From Lutjanus erythropterus (taxonomy: Eukaryota; Chordata; Actinopteri; Lutjaniformes; Lutjanidae): a stretch of 64,000 nt of DNA. Under the pieces are notes generated by a model. The model had not been told where the DNA came from. It worked only from the letters and a program-made list of their open reading frames with translations, and did no database searches. Positions 58,101 through 64,000 of the stretch are shown one piece after another (position 1 is the first letter of the stretch; each line of letters starts with the position of its first letter). The stretch is from assembly GCA_020091685.1 (NCBI GenBank), contig CM034601.1, positions 645,498-709,497 of the forward strand. The letters are read 5' to 3'. The translations under genes and the position numbers were made by a program.

Positions 58101-59034
58101 TGCAGCTCTTCATCTAAACCAAAGAGCCCTTATAAGATTTAGCAGGGATCCCCTCATGTTCGTCCCCTGGAATAATTACATACAGACTATTTTTTACTCG
58201 TCTATAGTCTTATTTATGTGACAGAACAGCACAAGAACATGTTTTAGAAAGATATTAGACATGGATTGAAAATATTTGCAGCATTTCTACAAAGAACCTG
58301 AACCTAAACAAAATATTAAAGTCAAATCCAGAGAAAAGAGATAATCTGAAGTGAATCTGAGAACAAACACAGACACACTTATCAAGACAAAGACTTTCAC
58401 TCTTTGTGCAAACATGAGCTCAATAAAACACAGTTTATCTTCATCACATGTCCCATATTAGAGACGCTCATCATCGTGTTTCCTGACTCTTTGTTTTTAG
58501 CTGCTGTTCAACAAAATGACTCGACTGTTTTCTGTCCTGGATCCACAGAGGAGGATCGAGTTCCCGCTGACATCAGGACAGCAGAAACTCTACACATCTT
58601 CAGCCTGAAACTCTAAAACTAAATGCAGCACTTGAAGACGTTCAGCTTATTTGATGAATTTGATGATCCTGCATGATTCTTGGTTTACATGGTTGAACGC
58701 TCTTATTGTCAGTCTCTAAATAAATGTCATGAAATGTAGCAGGAGACATTTTGAAGATGGACAGATGTGCAGTCTTACTTTGTTCAGTGCTGCTCTGACT
58801 GCTGGTCTGCAGTCCAGGTCTTATTCTGGATCTTTGTCCACATTGGGGACAGGAGGAGTCTCCTGATGAACCAGACTGGTCCCAGTATGAGGTGATGCAC
58901 TGTCTGCAGAACCAGTGTCCACAGCTGGTAGAGACTGGATCCTTCAGGACGTCCTGACACAAAACACAGCAGGACGGCTGCTCCTCCACACCAACATGAC
59001 TCCTCTTCCTCTCTCTGTGAAGACATTTCTTCAT
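37158..59034 (-). CDS. NLRP1-like NLR: RING-FISNA-NACHT-LRR-FIIND-CARD
   Basis: Fourteen minus-strand exons join in phase: 59034-58779, 56975-55142, 53368-53192, 51387-51214, 48675-48499, 48321-48172, 46322-46276, 45792-45599 (3' end uncertain), 45297-45242, 43633-43416, 42873-42608, 39856-39740, 38333-38192 and 37468-37158. The model gives about 1372 residues. Domains: C3HC4 RING (about 23-66); FISNA (87-165); NACHT with Walker A GVAGVGKT (Lys about 190) and Walker [10 protein letters not shown] (about 258-266); winged-helix/HD2 region; three LRR exons; linker; FIIND (ZU5 then UPA); CARD at the C terminus. FIIND-CARD proteins such as NLRP1 and CARD8 sense pathogen proteases or stress; the CARD recruits inflammatory caspases after autocleavage in FIIND. 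That role is inferred. Exon 1 start and exon 8 end are the weak points. Confidence 0.8.
38192..38333 (-). CDS. NLR exon 13: UPA end
   Basis: A 142-nt exon with acceptor CTTTTCAG and donor G|GTAAAA encodes [20 protein letters not shown] and [13 protein letters not shown]. The [11 protein letters not shown] strand is typical of the last UPA strands. Confidence 0.88.
38590..39695 (+). pseudogene. Decayed LINE reverse transcriptase in an NLR intron
   Basis: Plus-strand fragments read [19 protein letters not shown], then [20 protein letters not shown] and [20 protein letters not shown] (the palm region), then [11 protein letters not shown] and [20 protein letters not shown] in shifted frames. Order and spacing fit the reverse transcriptase of a fish LINE. 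Several stops and frameshifts make it inactive. It lies antisense to the NLR between exons 12 and 13. Confidence 0.82.
39740..39856 (-). CDS. NLR exon 12: UPA continuation
   Basis: A 117-nt phase 0-0 exon encodes [20 protein letters not shown] then [19 protein letters not shown]. The acceptor is CTTTTAAG, the donor AAG|GTGAGT. It matches the middle of fish UPA segments. Confidence 0.85.
40370..42240. other. NLR intron 11, no exon seen
   Basis: The long intron between the two UPA exons holds no recognisable coding segment. Short Ser/Pro-rich frames on the plus strand lack splice or domain support. The segment around 40380-41200 is richer in GC than its surroundings and may be an old insertion I cannot name. 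Confidence 0.4.
42608..42873 (-). CDS. NLR exon 11: FIIND autoproteolysis site and UPA
   Basis: A 266-nt exon with acceptor TTTTCACAG and donor AAG|GTAAAA. It encodes [20 protein letters not shown], then [20 protein letters not shown] and [20 protein letters not shown]. The His (42839-42841) and the Ser of PHLS (42758-42760) are 27 residues apart, the same spacing as the catalytic His and Ser of human NLRP1 FIIND. The residue before Ser is Leu rather than Phe. Confidence 0.92.
43416..43633 (-). CDS. NLR exon 10: FIIND ZU5 subdomain
   Basis: A 218-nt exon with acceptor TCCCGCAG and donor G|GTGAGG. It encodes [20 protein letters not shown], the [20 protein letters not shown] strand region and [12 protein letters not shown], characteristic of the ZU5 half of FIIND. 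Confidence 0.9.
44540..44605. repeat. (TG)n microsatellite
   Basis: About 32 TG units in the intron between NLR exons 9 and 10. Confidence 0.95.
44702..45150. mobile_element. TTAA-flanked MITE in an NLR intron
   Basis: TTAA occurs at both ends (44702-44705 and 45147-45150), next to inverted termini AGGGACAGTTCATCC and its near complement at 45133-45146. The inverted similarity continues through about 55 bases, including an ATTCAGTCATTAT segment and CTCACCCTCATGCTGA. A (CA)n run at 44767-44808 lies inside. TTAA targets are typical of piggyBac-type elements. The interior resembles the right arm of 11310-12249. No transposase. Confidence 0.72.
45242..45297 (-). CDS. NLR exon 9: start of FIIND
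   Basis: A 56-nt exon with acceptor AATTTTAG and donor CAG|GTAACC encodes [19 protein letters not shown], which flows into the RFRCPGPG start of the ZU5 exon across a phase-2 junction. Confidence 0.78.
45599..45792 (-). CDS. NLR exon 8: PRY-like acidic and poly-Gln segment
   Basis: The acceptor CACCCACCAG and phase 1 are clear. It encodes [20 protein letters not shown] then PDDPESLK, seven Gln (CAG/CTG run at 45691-45711) and [19 protein letters not shown]. The DQLCPDDPE part matches the broken PRY/SPRY fragment at 36340-36640. Only the 3' end is uncertain: CCA|GTGTTT at 45599 gives the phase 0 needed by exon 9 but is a poor donor. Confidence 0.58.
46276..46322 (-). CDS. NLR exon 7: short linker
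   Basis: A 47-nt exon with acceptor TTCCTACAG and donor C|GTGAGT, phase 2 in and 1 out, encodes [16 protein letters not shown]. Supported by phase at both ends. Confidence 0.65.
46746..46781. repeat. (TG)n microsatellite
   Basis: About 18 TG units in the intron between NLR exons 6 and 7. Confidence 0.9.
48172..48321 (-). CDS. NLR exon 6: linker resembling NLR N-terminal segments
   Basis: A 150-nt exon with acceptor CGTTTAG and donor AA|GTAAGA, phase 2-2, encodes [20 protein letters not shown] then [20 protein letters not shown] and SDEPGPSDF. Ser/Glu/Pro-rich segments of this kind usually sit near the N terminus of fish NLRs; here one follows the LRRs. The phase match with exon 5 (AG + T) argues for an internal exon. 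Confidence 0.7.
48499..48675 (-). CDS. NLR exon 5: leucine-rich repeat
   Basis: A 177-nt phase 2-2 exon, very close to exons 3 and 4, encodes [20 protein letters not shown] and [20 protein letters not shown]. It ends at AG|GTCAGC. Confidence 0.88.
50257..50382. repeat. 12-bp tandem repeat in an NLR intron
   Basis: Roughly ten imperfect copies of a unit of the type GCTAACAGCCGA, with TGT, ATT and AGA variants. It lies in the intron between LRR exons 4 and 5. Confidence 0.8.
50806..51168 (+). repeat. Dispersed teleost repeat, copy 2
   Basis: Matches 19408-19806 in the same orientation along most of its length. It ends about 45 bases from the 3' end of LRR exon 4, in the intron. The open frames inside it are incidental. 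Confidence 0.75.
51214..51387 (-). CDS. NLR exon 4: leucine-rich repeat
   Basis: A 174-nt phase 2-2 exon, the standard fish NLR length, encodes [20 protein letters not shown] and [20 protein letters not shown]. The acceptor is TTTATTCAG and the donor AG|GTCAGT. Confidence 0.9.
51570..52020 (+). repeat. Dispersed repeat with a GGATGGATG tail
   Basis: A purine-rich block ends in 'taaacggttgaagatggatg', followed by a GATG/GATGAT run. This tail is common to fish retroelements that end in a simple repeat. It lies in the intron between LRR exons 3 and 4. A (GAT)n run (52041-52060) and an (ATTC)n run (52155-52185) follow. Confidence 0.5.
53192..53368 (-). CDS. NLR exon 3: leucine-rich repeat
   Basis: A 177-nt phase 2-2 exon encodes an NLR-type LRR pair with the consensus [18 protein letters not shown] and [20 protein letters not shown]. 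One extra codon relative to the usual 174-nt exon comes from the RDL insertion after N. Confidence 0.9.
53854..54992 (+). mobile_element. hAT-type DNA transposon remnant with 8-bp target duplication
   Basis: The element is flanked by the perfect 8-bp direct repeat GTTTTTAT (53846-53853 and 54993-55000). Its ends are TAGGGCTGTCAG and CTGACAGCACTA, a 12-bp inverted pair with one mismatch, both as expected for hAT elements. Inside, a plus-strand frame around 54720-54830 reads [20 protein letters not shown] and AVICTLC, which resembles the BED zinc finger at the start of hAT transposases. The catalytic domain is missing, so it is non-autonomous. It lies between NLR exons 2 and 3. Confidence 0.85.
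55091..55121. repeat. (CA)n microsatellite near the NACHT exon donor
   Basis: About 15 CA units. On the minus strand it is a (TG)n run starting about 20 bases inside the intron that follows the NACHT exon. Confidence 0.9.
55142..56975 (-). CDS. NLR exon 2: FISNA, NACHT, winged helix, HD2
   Basis: A single 1834-nt exon with acceptor TTTTTTCAG and donor CG|GTAAGT. It opens with the fish-specific FISNA segment ([20 protein letters not shown]), then NACHT: Walker A GVAGVGKT at 56685-56660, Walker [11 protein letters not shown], and WITSRPAA around the sensor arginine. [20 protein letters not shown] and [15 protein letters not shown] mark the winged-helix and HD2 regions. No stops or frameshifts, so the ATPase looks intact. 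The end, AVRNCRKAR, is the usual junction to the first LRR exon in fish NLRs. Confidence 0.95.
57353..57998. mobile_element. MITE with 28-bp perfect terminal inverted repeats
   Basis: The ends TACCGTATTTTCCGCACTAT (and eight further bases) at 57353-57380 and their exact complement at 57971-57998 form 28-bp terminal inverted repeats. Further internal copies of an ATAAGGCGCA motif follow each end. No transposase frame is present. It lies in the intron between the RING and NACHT exons and contains a second hairpin element. Confidence 0.85.
57550..57718. mobile_element. Nested hairpin element inside the MITE
   Basis: Arms of about 59 bp at 57550-57610 and 57659-57718 are inverted copies with about four mismatches (for example GTTTCCCAGAGCCTTCGTAG against its complement). 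The loop is about 50 bases. It interrupts the enclosing element and is probably a later insertion. Confidence 0.75.
58779..59034 (-). CDS. NLR exon 1 (tentative start): RING finger
   Basis: The frame encodes [20 protein letters not shown] then CRQC and later CPQC: a C-x2-C, C-x-H-x2-C-x2-C, C-x2-C arrangement typical of RING ubiquitin ligases and seen at the N terminus of many fish NLRs. It ends in CAAA|GTAAGA, phase 1, which fits the FISNA exon (A + TG gives Met). I start at ATG 59034 ([13 protein letters not shown]), but an acceptor TTCACAG at about 59023 could instead join it to an upstream exon. Confidence 0.72.
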
Positions 59035-59103
59035 CACTAAAATCATTTGTTCATTGTTGATGAAAAATATCAATGTTTGGCAGACACTGTCTAGAACATC
59101 AAA

Positions 59104-59162
59104 GAGAACATTACAGAGAACGTTACAGAGAATGTTACAGAGAACATTACAGAGAACATTAC
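59104..59162. repeat. 12-bp tandem repeat upstream of the RING exon
   Basis: Five copies of a unit of the type GAGAACATTACA with single-base variants. It lies between the conserved-looking start ATG at 59249 and the RING exon. Confidence 0.85.
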
Positions 59163-59178
59163 TTTTCTGTTTGAATTC

Positions 59179-59268
59179 AGTTTTCAGTCTGTAATGAAAG
59201 ACTCTGGAGACTCTGCTCTGTCCTCCTCCTCCTCCACACAAACATTCATCTTCTGATCTGAGGTCAGT
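59179..59268 (-). other. Possible 5' exon of the NLR with an interrupted start frame
   Basis: After a TTTCTCTCAG acceptor (59269-59278), the minus strand opens [20 protein letters not shown] from ATG 59249 but meets TGA after 21 codons. Acidic starts of this kind are typical of fish NLRs. The RING frame is offset from it, and the only nearby donor (AAAA|GTAATG at 59174) comes after the stop. It may be 5' UTR with an upstream frame, or a damaged original N terminus. Confidence 0.45.
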
Positions 59269-59349
59269 CTGAGAGAAACAGGAAAACTGACTGTGAGCTC
59301 AGAGCACAAGAATCAGGAACAAGTTTGTTCAAAGTCATGTCTGAGACTG

Positions 59350-59356
<7 letters not shown>

Positions 59357-59409
<53 letters not shown>
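59357..59409. repeat. (CA)n microsatellite
   Basis: About 26 CA units just upstream of the possible 5' exon of the NLR. Confidence 0.95.
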
Positions 59410-59411
<2 letters not shown>

Positions 59412-59639
59412 GTACAGTATAATCAAACTCAGTTTCTCTTTAAATCTGTATGTTTTCTCAAGTTACAGCAGGTTTAATGTGAATTATTCAGCCAAGCAGA
59501 ACTTTATGTCCACAGCTGAATCAAACTGTTGACTTCATTCTAACATTTCTTTCCTCTACAGTCCACAGGGAGAAAACTGACTCACACACTTTGACAGTAA
59601 AATCATTCAGATGTTGTATTAACACTCACCCTGCCTTCA

Positions 59640-59730
59640 CTTCTCCTCCGTCTGCTCTGATCTGTCAACACAAAATGGAGCCTGAACACTTTAACTTTCA
59701 GGTTCCCTTCCTGTTCTCATGTTACTGGAT
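59640..59730 (-). other. Possible non-coding first exon of the NLR
   Basis: A GC-richer stretch ends in a GG|GTGAGT donor at 59639-59634. It is positioned to splice to the acceptor at 59269. No ATG-led frame continues through it. Supported by the donor alone. Confidence 0.35.
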
Positions 59731-59785
59731 CACATGATCAGTGTTGCTCCTCCCCTCTGCATTTACAGGAATCCGTGTGTGTGAG

Positions 59786-60592
59786 TTTCTTATAATTGTC
59801 TATAACACATTTATTGAGTTATACTTATTATTTCATCGTTAAGCTCTTGACTAAACTTTTGTTGATTCCTACATACTTCATTATGTATTTATTAACAGTT
59901 AACTATGCATCTTGTGCTTATTGGATCAAATGTGTGAAGAGTCCTTATTAAGGTTCATTAGTCCTTTATTATGCTTATTAACAGTTACACATGTTCTTTA
60001 AAAATTATTACTATTTTCAGGCCCTTTTCTTCTGATAAGAACTGATAATAAATACATAATAAAATATGTAGAAATCTAAAGGTTTAACAACGACATAATA
60101 GATAAGTTAGATAAACTCAATCAATGTGTTTGTAAAAGACTTATAAGAGATTCATAAGGTTTTTATTAACATTCTTCAGCAGTCTATAAACTGTTAACAA
60201 GTCTTCTCATAAATCTGTTACAGTCTAACAATAAACATGTTTATAATGCTATAATTAACACTTATAATCCTTTATTTAAACTGGAAGATCATTGAGGACT
60301 GATGTTGAGTTGAAATAATAAAAGATAGAAGGTGACTGAAGCAGTTAAAACAAGATATGAATATTGTTCATAAAAAATACATAAAATAAAGTAAAACAGT
60401 GTAGTTATTGATCATGGATTTGATCTCATCCAGGGACACCAGAATATTGATTTTAGAGTGTTTGTAGTTGTTCTGGGTGCAGAAAGTAATTCAGTAAAAA
60501 CTTTAATTCACATTATTCTTTTTATTCTTATTAACACATATGACTGTAAAAGCATCTTATAAGGCCTTATACCTATTAACTATAAGCACCTA
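59786..60592. mobile_element. Diverged second copy of the TTATAA-rich foldback element
   Basis: Shares with 26877-27808 the phrases 'gagtttcttataattgt', 'ttattaacagttaactatgc' and an end near 'gcatcttataaggccttata'. Arms are less regular than in the first copy. It occupies part of the spacer between the NLR and pgap2, with no gene in it. Confidence 0.5.
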
Positions 60593-60899
60593 AATTTAAA
60601 GTGCTACTGATTTGTTTCCAGAGGTTTTAATGAAGCAATAATCTATAAAAACTGAACTCCAGTGAATGAAATCCTAATTCTGTGATCAGGTTCAATTGAC
60701 CCAACATGTCTGACGTCCTGAAGTGTCTCTCTGTGTGAAGAAATGTGAGGCCATTGAAATAATTTCTCTTGCCTCTTTCACCACTTAGTAATGAAATATT
60801 TTAGATTCTGACATATTCGTCCATTTGTGTATTTGTTCATTTATTCTTCTTTTTTAAAAGAGAGACTTTTATTCTGAAGGTTGATATGACCGGAAGCCT

Positions 60900-61220
60900 G
60901 AGACCGGTAAATGGAGCGTAGTGCGCCTGCGCGGACAGTGAACGGAGGAGAGAATGACTAAATTGAGAGAAAAGAAGTCAAACTTAAGTGTGTCTGTGAC
61001 CCGTCAGTGAGCCGAGCGGCTGTGAAGACTTTTTACACTTTAATTAAAAACAGTCGAACATATTTAAAGACTCAGTTGACTGACCGTTCACAGCTAACGG
61101 GGGCTAACTATGCTACTGAAGCTAACCTGAGCTAACCTGAGCTAACAGGATTAGCTCTCTGGGTGGTTAAATGTCTGTGGAGCGGAGAACCTGGAGGAAT
61201 CCGCCCGGAGAGCTGTGAAG
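60900..61220 (+). promoter_or_regulatory. Probable pgap2 promoter and 5' UTR exon
   Basis: GC and CpG content rises here relative to the surrounding AT-rich DNA. The stretch ends in AAG|GTTAGT (donor at 61221), suitable for splicing to the first coding exon at 62127. The sequence from about 61100 contains repeated GCTAAC words. No coding frame. Confidence 0.5.
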
Positions 61221-61636
61221 GTTAGTGTTTCACGTTATAACGCGACATAGCGGCTCCTGTCTTAAGCTATCTGTTAGCCTTAAACTGTGCGCAGAGATAC
61301 AACAGGTCCAGGGAGATAATCTGACGTCACCTGACTGCATCACCTGTAAAGGTAAACAGACACGTGTTCAAAAACGCTGTCTGTCTCGACGAAACTCCAT
61401 TCACAATTTCTAACATTTTAAACTTTACTCGCCGTGTAGCAGAGATGAATGCTGGGTAATACATGACGAGTGAATCTTGTGAACTGGTACAAACTGATCT
61501 GCTGTTCGGCCTGTATATAATCCATAAAGTTAATAAATAGGTTACATCACGATTGAAGTCCATTGCATATTTGTTAACGGATGAGTCTTGTTCACTGTTT
61601 ATAAACAGCCTGATCAATGGATAACTGTTCAGTCAG

Positions 61637-62010
61637 AGCTGCAATGATTAATTGATTATTAATATATTATTTAATTAATCGCCAATTACTCTGTGAAGCA
61701 AATAATCGTTTTGAGTCATTTTTTAGTTAAAAACAAGTCAAAATTCTCTGATTTCACCTTCTGAAATGTGAGGGTTTTTTTTTTACTCCTCTCTGACAGT
61801 CAACTGAATATTTTGGACTTTGATCAACATTTTCTGACATTTTATGGACCAAACAATTGAACGATTAATGGAAAAATTATTGTCAGATTGATCGCTAGTT
61901 GAAAAATATTTTTCAATTGACAGGATTGTAAAATGATTAATTTTCATCCAGGTAATCTGCTGATTATTTTCTTGATTAATCAGTCATTTGTTTTGTCTAT
62001 AAAACATCAG
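61637..62010. repeat. Dispersed AT-rich repeat copies in pgap2 intron
   Basis: Carries the TTAAT-rich ends and the 'aaattctctgatttcacctt' middle of the family at 4373-4700, here in reverse order, followed by a second partial copy. Further partial copies occur at 62655-62930 and 63535-63660. Confidence 0.55.
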
Positions 62011-62127
62011 AAAATTGTGACAGGTGGGAGGCTGTGAAGGACATGTTTGACTATTTTAACGATAAATCCATTAATTCAGAATAAGTTCTGACTGACTGAT
62101 CCTCTGTTATGTTTTTTTTTTCCCAGG

Positions 62128-63858
62128 ATGCTCCAGGGGCCGTACGGCAGCCTGGACCGGGACCGGCCCCTCATCCGGCTCCCGTTCACCAGCTTCGCCG
62201 TGGGGACGGTTCTGCTGCCTCTGAGCGGCTTCATCACCTGCCTCTTCATCTCGCTCATCTACCACTTTGAGGACTCGACGTACACACACTGTCATGTGAG
62301 TGTCATGGTTACTGTTGCTATGCCTGATAAACTTGTAGAGCTAAACTAACCCGGCTTAGACCTGAGACAGAGAGCGATGCATCGTGATCGACCCACTTTG
62401 ATTCTTCATCAGCCCACATCCTCCTCCTCAAACCCCACAGAACAAATGCAGATGCAGTGGATCTAACAAGTTTGACTGGAGGTAAAGTTAAAGCTAGCAT
62501 TAGTTAGCCAGACATGCTAACGTTGGCCGCTTACATTAGATCAGATGAAGACAGAGTTTAATAACGTGAGCTCCTGTGACGTCACCGTCCTGCCTCCTGC
62601 ACACCTTCAACATGGAGACAAATGAAAAGATTGACAGACAGTGCATAGTTAAACAAGACGTTTGAGGACATCATCTTGGACTTTGATCAATATTTTCTGA
62701 ACCAAATTACTGATCGAAAATTATTGCCAGATTGATCACTAGTTGAAAAATAGGTCCAAACATATGAAAACAGGTGGAGGGCACAGACATACGTCCACAT
62801 GTTTGGACCTATTTTTCAACTGACAAAATTCTCACAGGATTATTTAATTTCTGACATTTTAAAACAATTGATGAATTGAGAAAATAACCAACCGATTAAT
62901 CAACCGTGGAAATAATCGCCCTGGTTTATTTTTCTTCTTTCCTGAATTAATTACCTCTGTGTTTTTTTCTTTTTGTTAAACCAGGTATCAAACTACCTCC
63001 CGTCCATCAGCGCCGCCATCAGCCGCGTGCCCGAGCGCTACATCTGGCGCTGCTGCATCGGCTTGCACTCGGCGCCACGCTACCTGGTGTCCACCGCCTA
63101 CTTCAGCTTCTACCGCGGCCGCTTTGCCAAGAGGCTGCCGGAGCTGCTGCTGAGCGGGCTGGCTCTCCTCTGCAGCCTCGCCGAGAACACCGGCCTGCTG
63201 CTGCTCACATACGTGTCGTCCACAGAGACCTACAGTGAGTACGACGACCCGCCACAGATCAGCTGAGCCTCCAATCAGAGACACCACAATGGTCTGAGCA
63301 CGCAGATCTCTGCTCAGTCTGACACACAACTACTGATGACTGATAATATTAATCTCACAAATATGTAACATTTTATACTTGATTGATTTTTATGAACTAT
63401 CAAACATCATCAGACTGAACGTCCTTAATAAGTAACAAGACATGAAGGCACTTCAGTCAGTGTTAAAGGAGAAATCTGTAATAAATAGTAAAGGAAGTCC
63501 GTAAACTGAATATCTTTGCGTTGAGGACAAAACAAGAAGTTTGATAATGTCATCTTGGACTTTGATCAACATTTTCTGACATTTTATGGAGCAAACAACT
63601 GATTGATAATTGGAAAAATTATTGGGTCCAAACATGTGAAAACAGGTGGAGCACATGGACGTCTGTCACATAAAGTTCTCTGAGTCAAACTGTTTCTAAT
63701 AAAATAAAAAGAATTATTGTAAATAAAGTTAATTATTGTTTGTCTCTGCAGGTGTTCATAAAAACGGTTTCGTCGTGTTCATAGCGAGCTCGCTGCTGCA
63801 CATGCTCATTACGTGCAGACTGTGGCAGGTGATCAGGAGACACTACGTGAACCCCGAG
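62128..63858 (+). CDS. pgap2: Post-GPI attachment to proteins factor 2 (5' part)
   Basis: Three coding exons in phase: 62128-62295, 62985-63234 and 63752-63858. The gene continues past the window. Translation opens MLQGPYGSLDRDRPLIRLPF, then the first membrane helix (AVGTVLLPLSGFITCLFISL), the lumenal HFEDSTYTHCH/VSNYLPSISAAI, then RYIWRCCIGLHSAPRYLV, LAENTGLLLLTYVSSTETYS and VHKNGFVVFIASSLLHMLIT. The CNYLPS-like lumenal segment, IGLHSAPR and LTYVSS are conserved in PGAP2/FRAG1, a multipass ER/Golgi protein needed for fatty-acid remodelling of GPI anchors. The start is preceded directly by a TTTTCCCAG acceptor, so the 5' UTR is spliced. It is divergent from the NLR about 2-3 kb away. Confidence 0.93.
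62337..62640 (+). repeat. Dispersed repeat, copy 2 of the 20466-20760 pair
   Basis: Near-identical over long stretches to 20466-20760. It begins about 40 bases into the first pgap2 coding intron. Confidence 0.65.
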
Positions 63859-64000
63859 GTAAACACAGCGTCCGTCTCTCTGTCTGTGCTGGAATCAGTT
63901 ATTTGTTTAATTAACCAGTGAGTCGTTTGATTGCAGGGTTTTGTTAAATACTGATTCTGATTGGTCAGTTCTGTGGTCTGTTATAACAACAGTTTGTTCT

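Noticed and set aside
58784..59026. Frame beginning [15 protein letters not shown] over the RING exon
   Set aside because: It gives no domain and conflicts with the RING frame, whose cysteine pattern and donor phase both fit.

Overview
The window is vertebrate DNA, almost certainly from a ray-finned (teleost) fish. It has short spliced exons with consensus GT/AG sites, many (CA)n, (TG)n and (ATT)n microsatellites, decayed LINE reverse transcriptases, hAT and TTAA-flanked MITE-type elements, and gene families expanded in fish: a SUEL/rhamnose-binding lectin, a TIM receptor, and a FISNA-NACHT NLR with FIIND and CARD. No open frame outside the reconstructed exons was convincing. All gene models below were joined by hand from splice sites and reading-frame phase, without transcript data.

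Layout. (1) 1-7.8 kb holds dispersed repeats and no gene I can support. (2) 7854-14117, minus strand: a complete six-exon gene for a predicted 672-residue secreted protein. It has a signal peptide, an acidic Ser/Asp/Glu segment, a long Lys/Pro/Gly repeat stalk with 18 identical 36-bp units, a Cys-Pro-Cys-Lys segment, and a single C-terminal SUEL lectin domain. (3) 14.3-21 kb is intergenic and repeat-rich. (4) 21063-27995, minus strand: a TIM (HAVCR/TIMD4-like) receptor with signal peptide, an Ig V domain split over two exons, a Thr-rich stalk, a transmembrane helix and a tyrosine-containing tail. One junction between stalk and membrane exon is unresolved. (5) 28-37 kb is intergenic, with microsatellites, LINE remains and a decayed PRY/SPRY-like fragment. 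(6) 37158 to about 59034, minus strand: one long NLR gene of at least 14 exons whose phases join in the order RING, FISNA-NACHT, winged-helix/HD2 region, three LRR exons, linker, FIIND (ZU5-UPA), CARD. (7) 62128-end, plus strand: the 5' part of pgap2, which runs off the window.

The three minus-strand genes look like immune genes: a secreted carbohydrate-binding protein, a phosphatidylserine-type receptor, and an intracellular NLRP1-like sensor. pgap2 is a housekeeping GPI-anchor remodelling gene and a useful synteny anchor. The observations most worth following are the RING-NACHT-LRR-FIIND-CARD architecture, with the FIIND catalytic His-Ser spacing kept, and the repeat-stalk lectin, whose antisense strand imitates collagen. 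Several intact-looking mobile elements with recognisable termini sit in introns.
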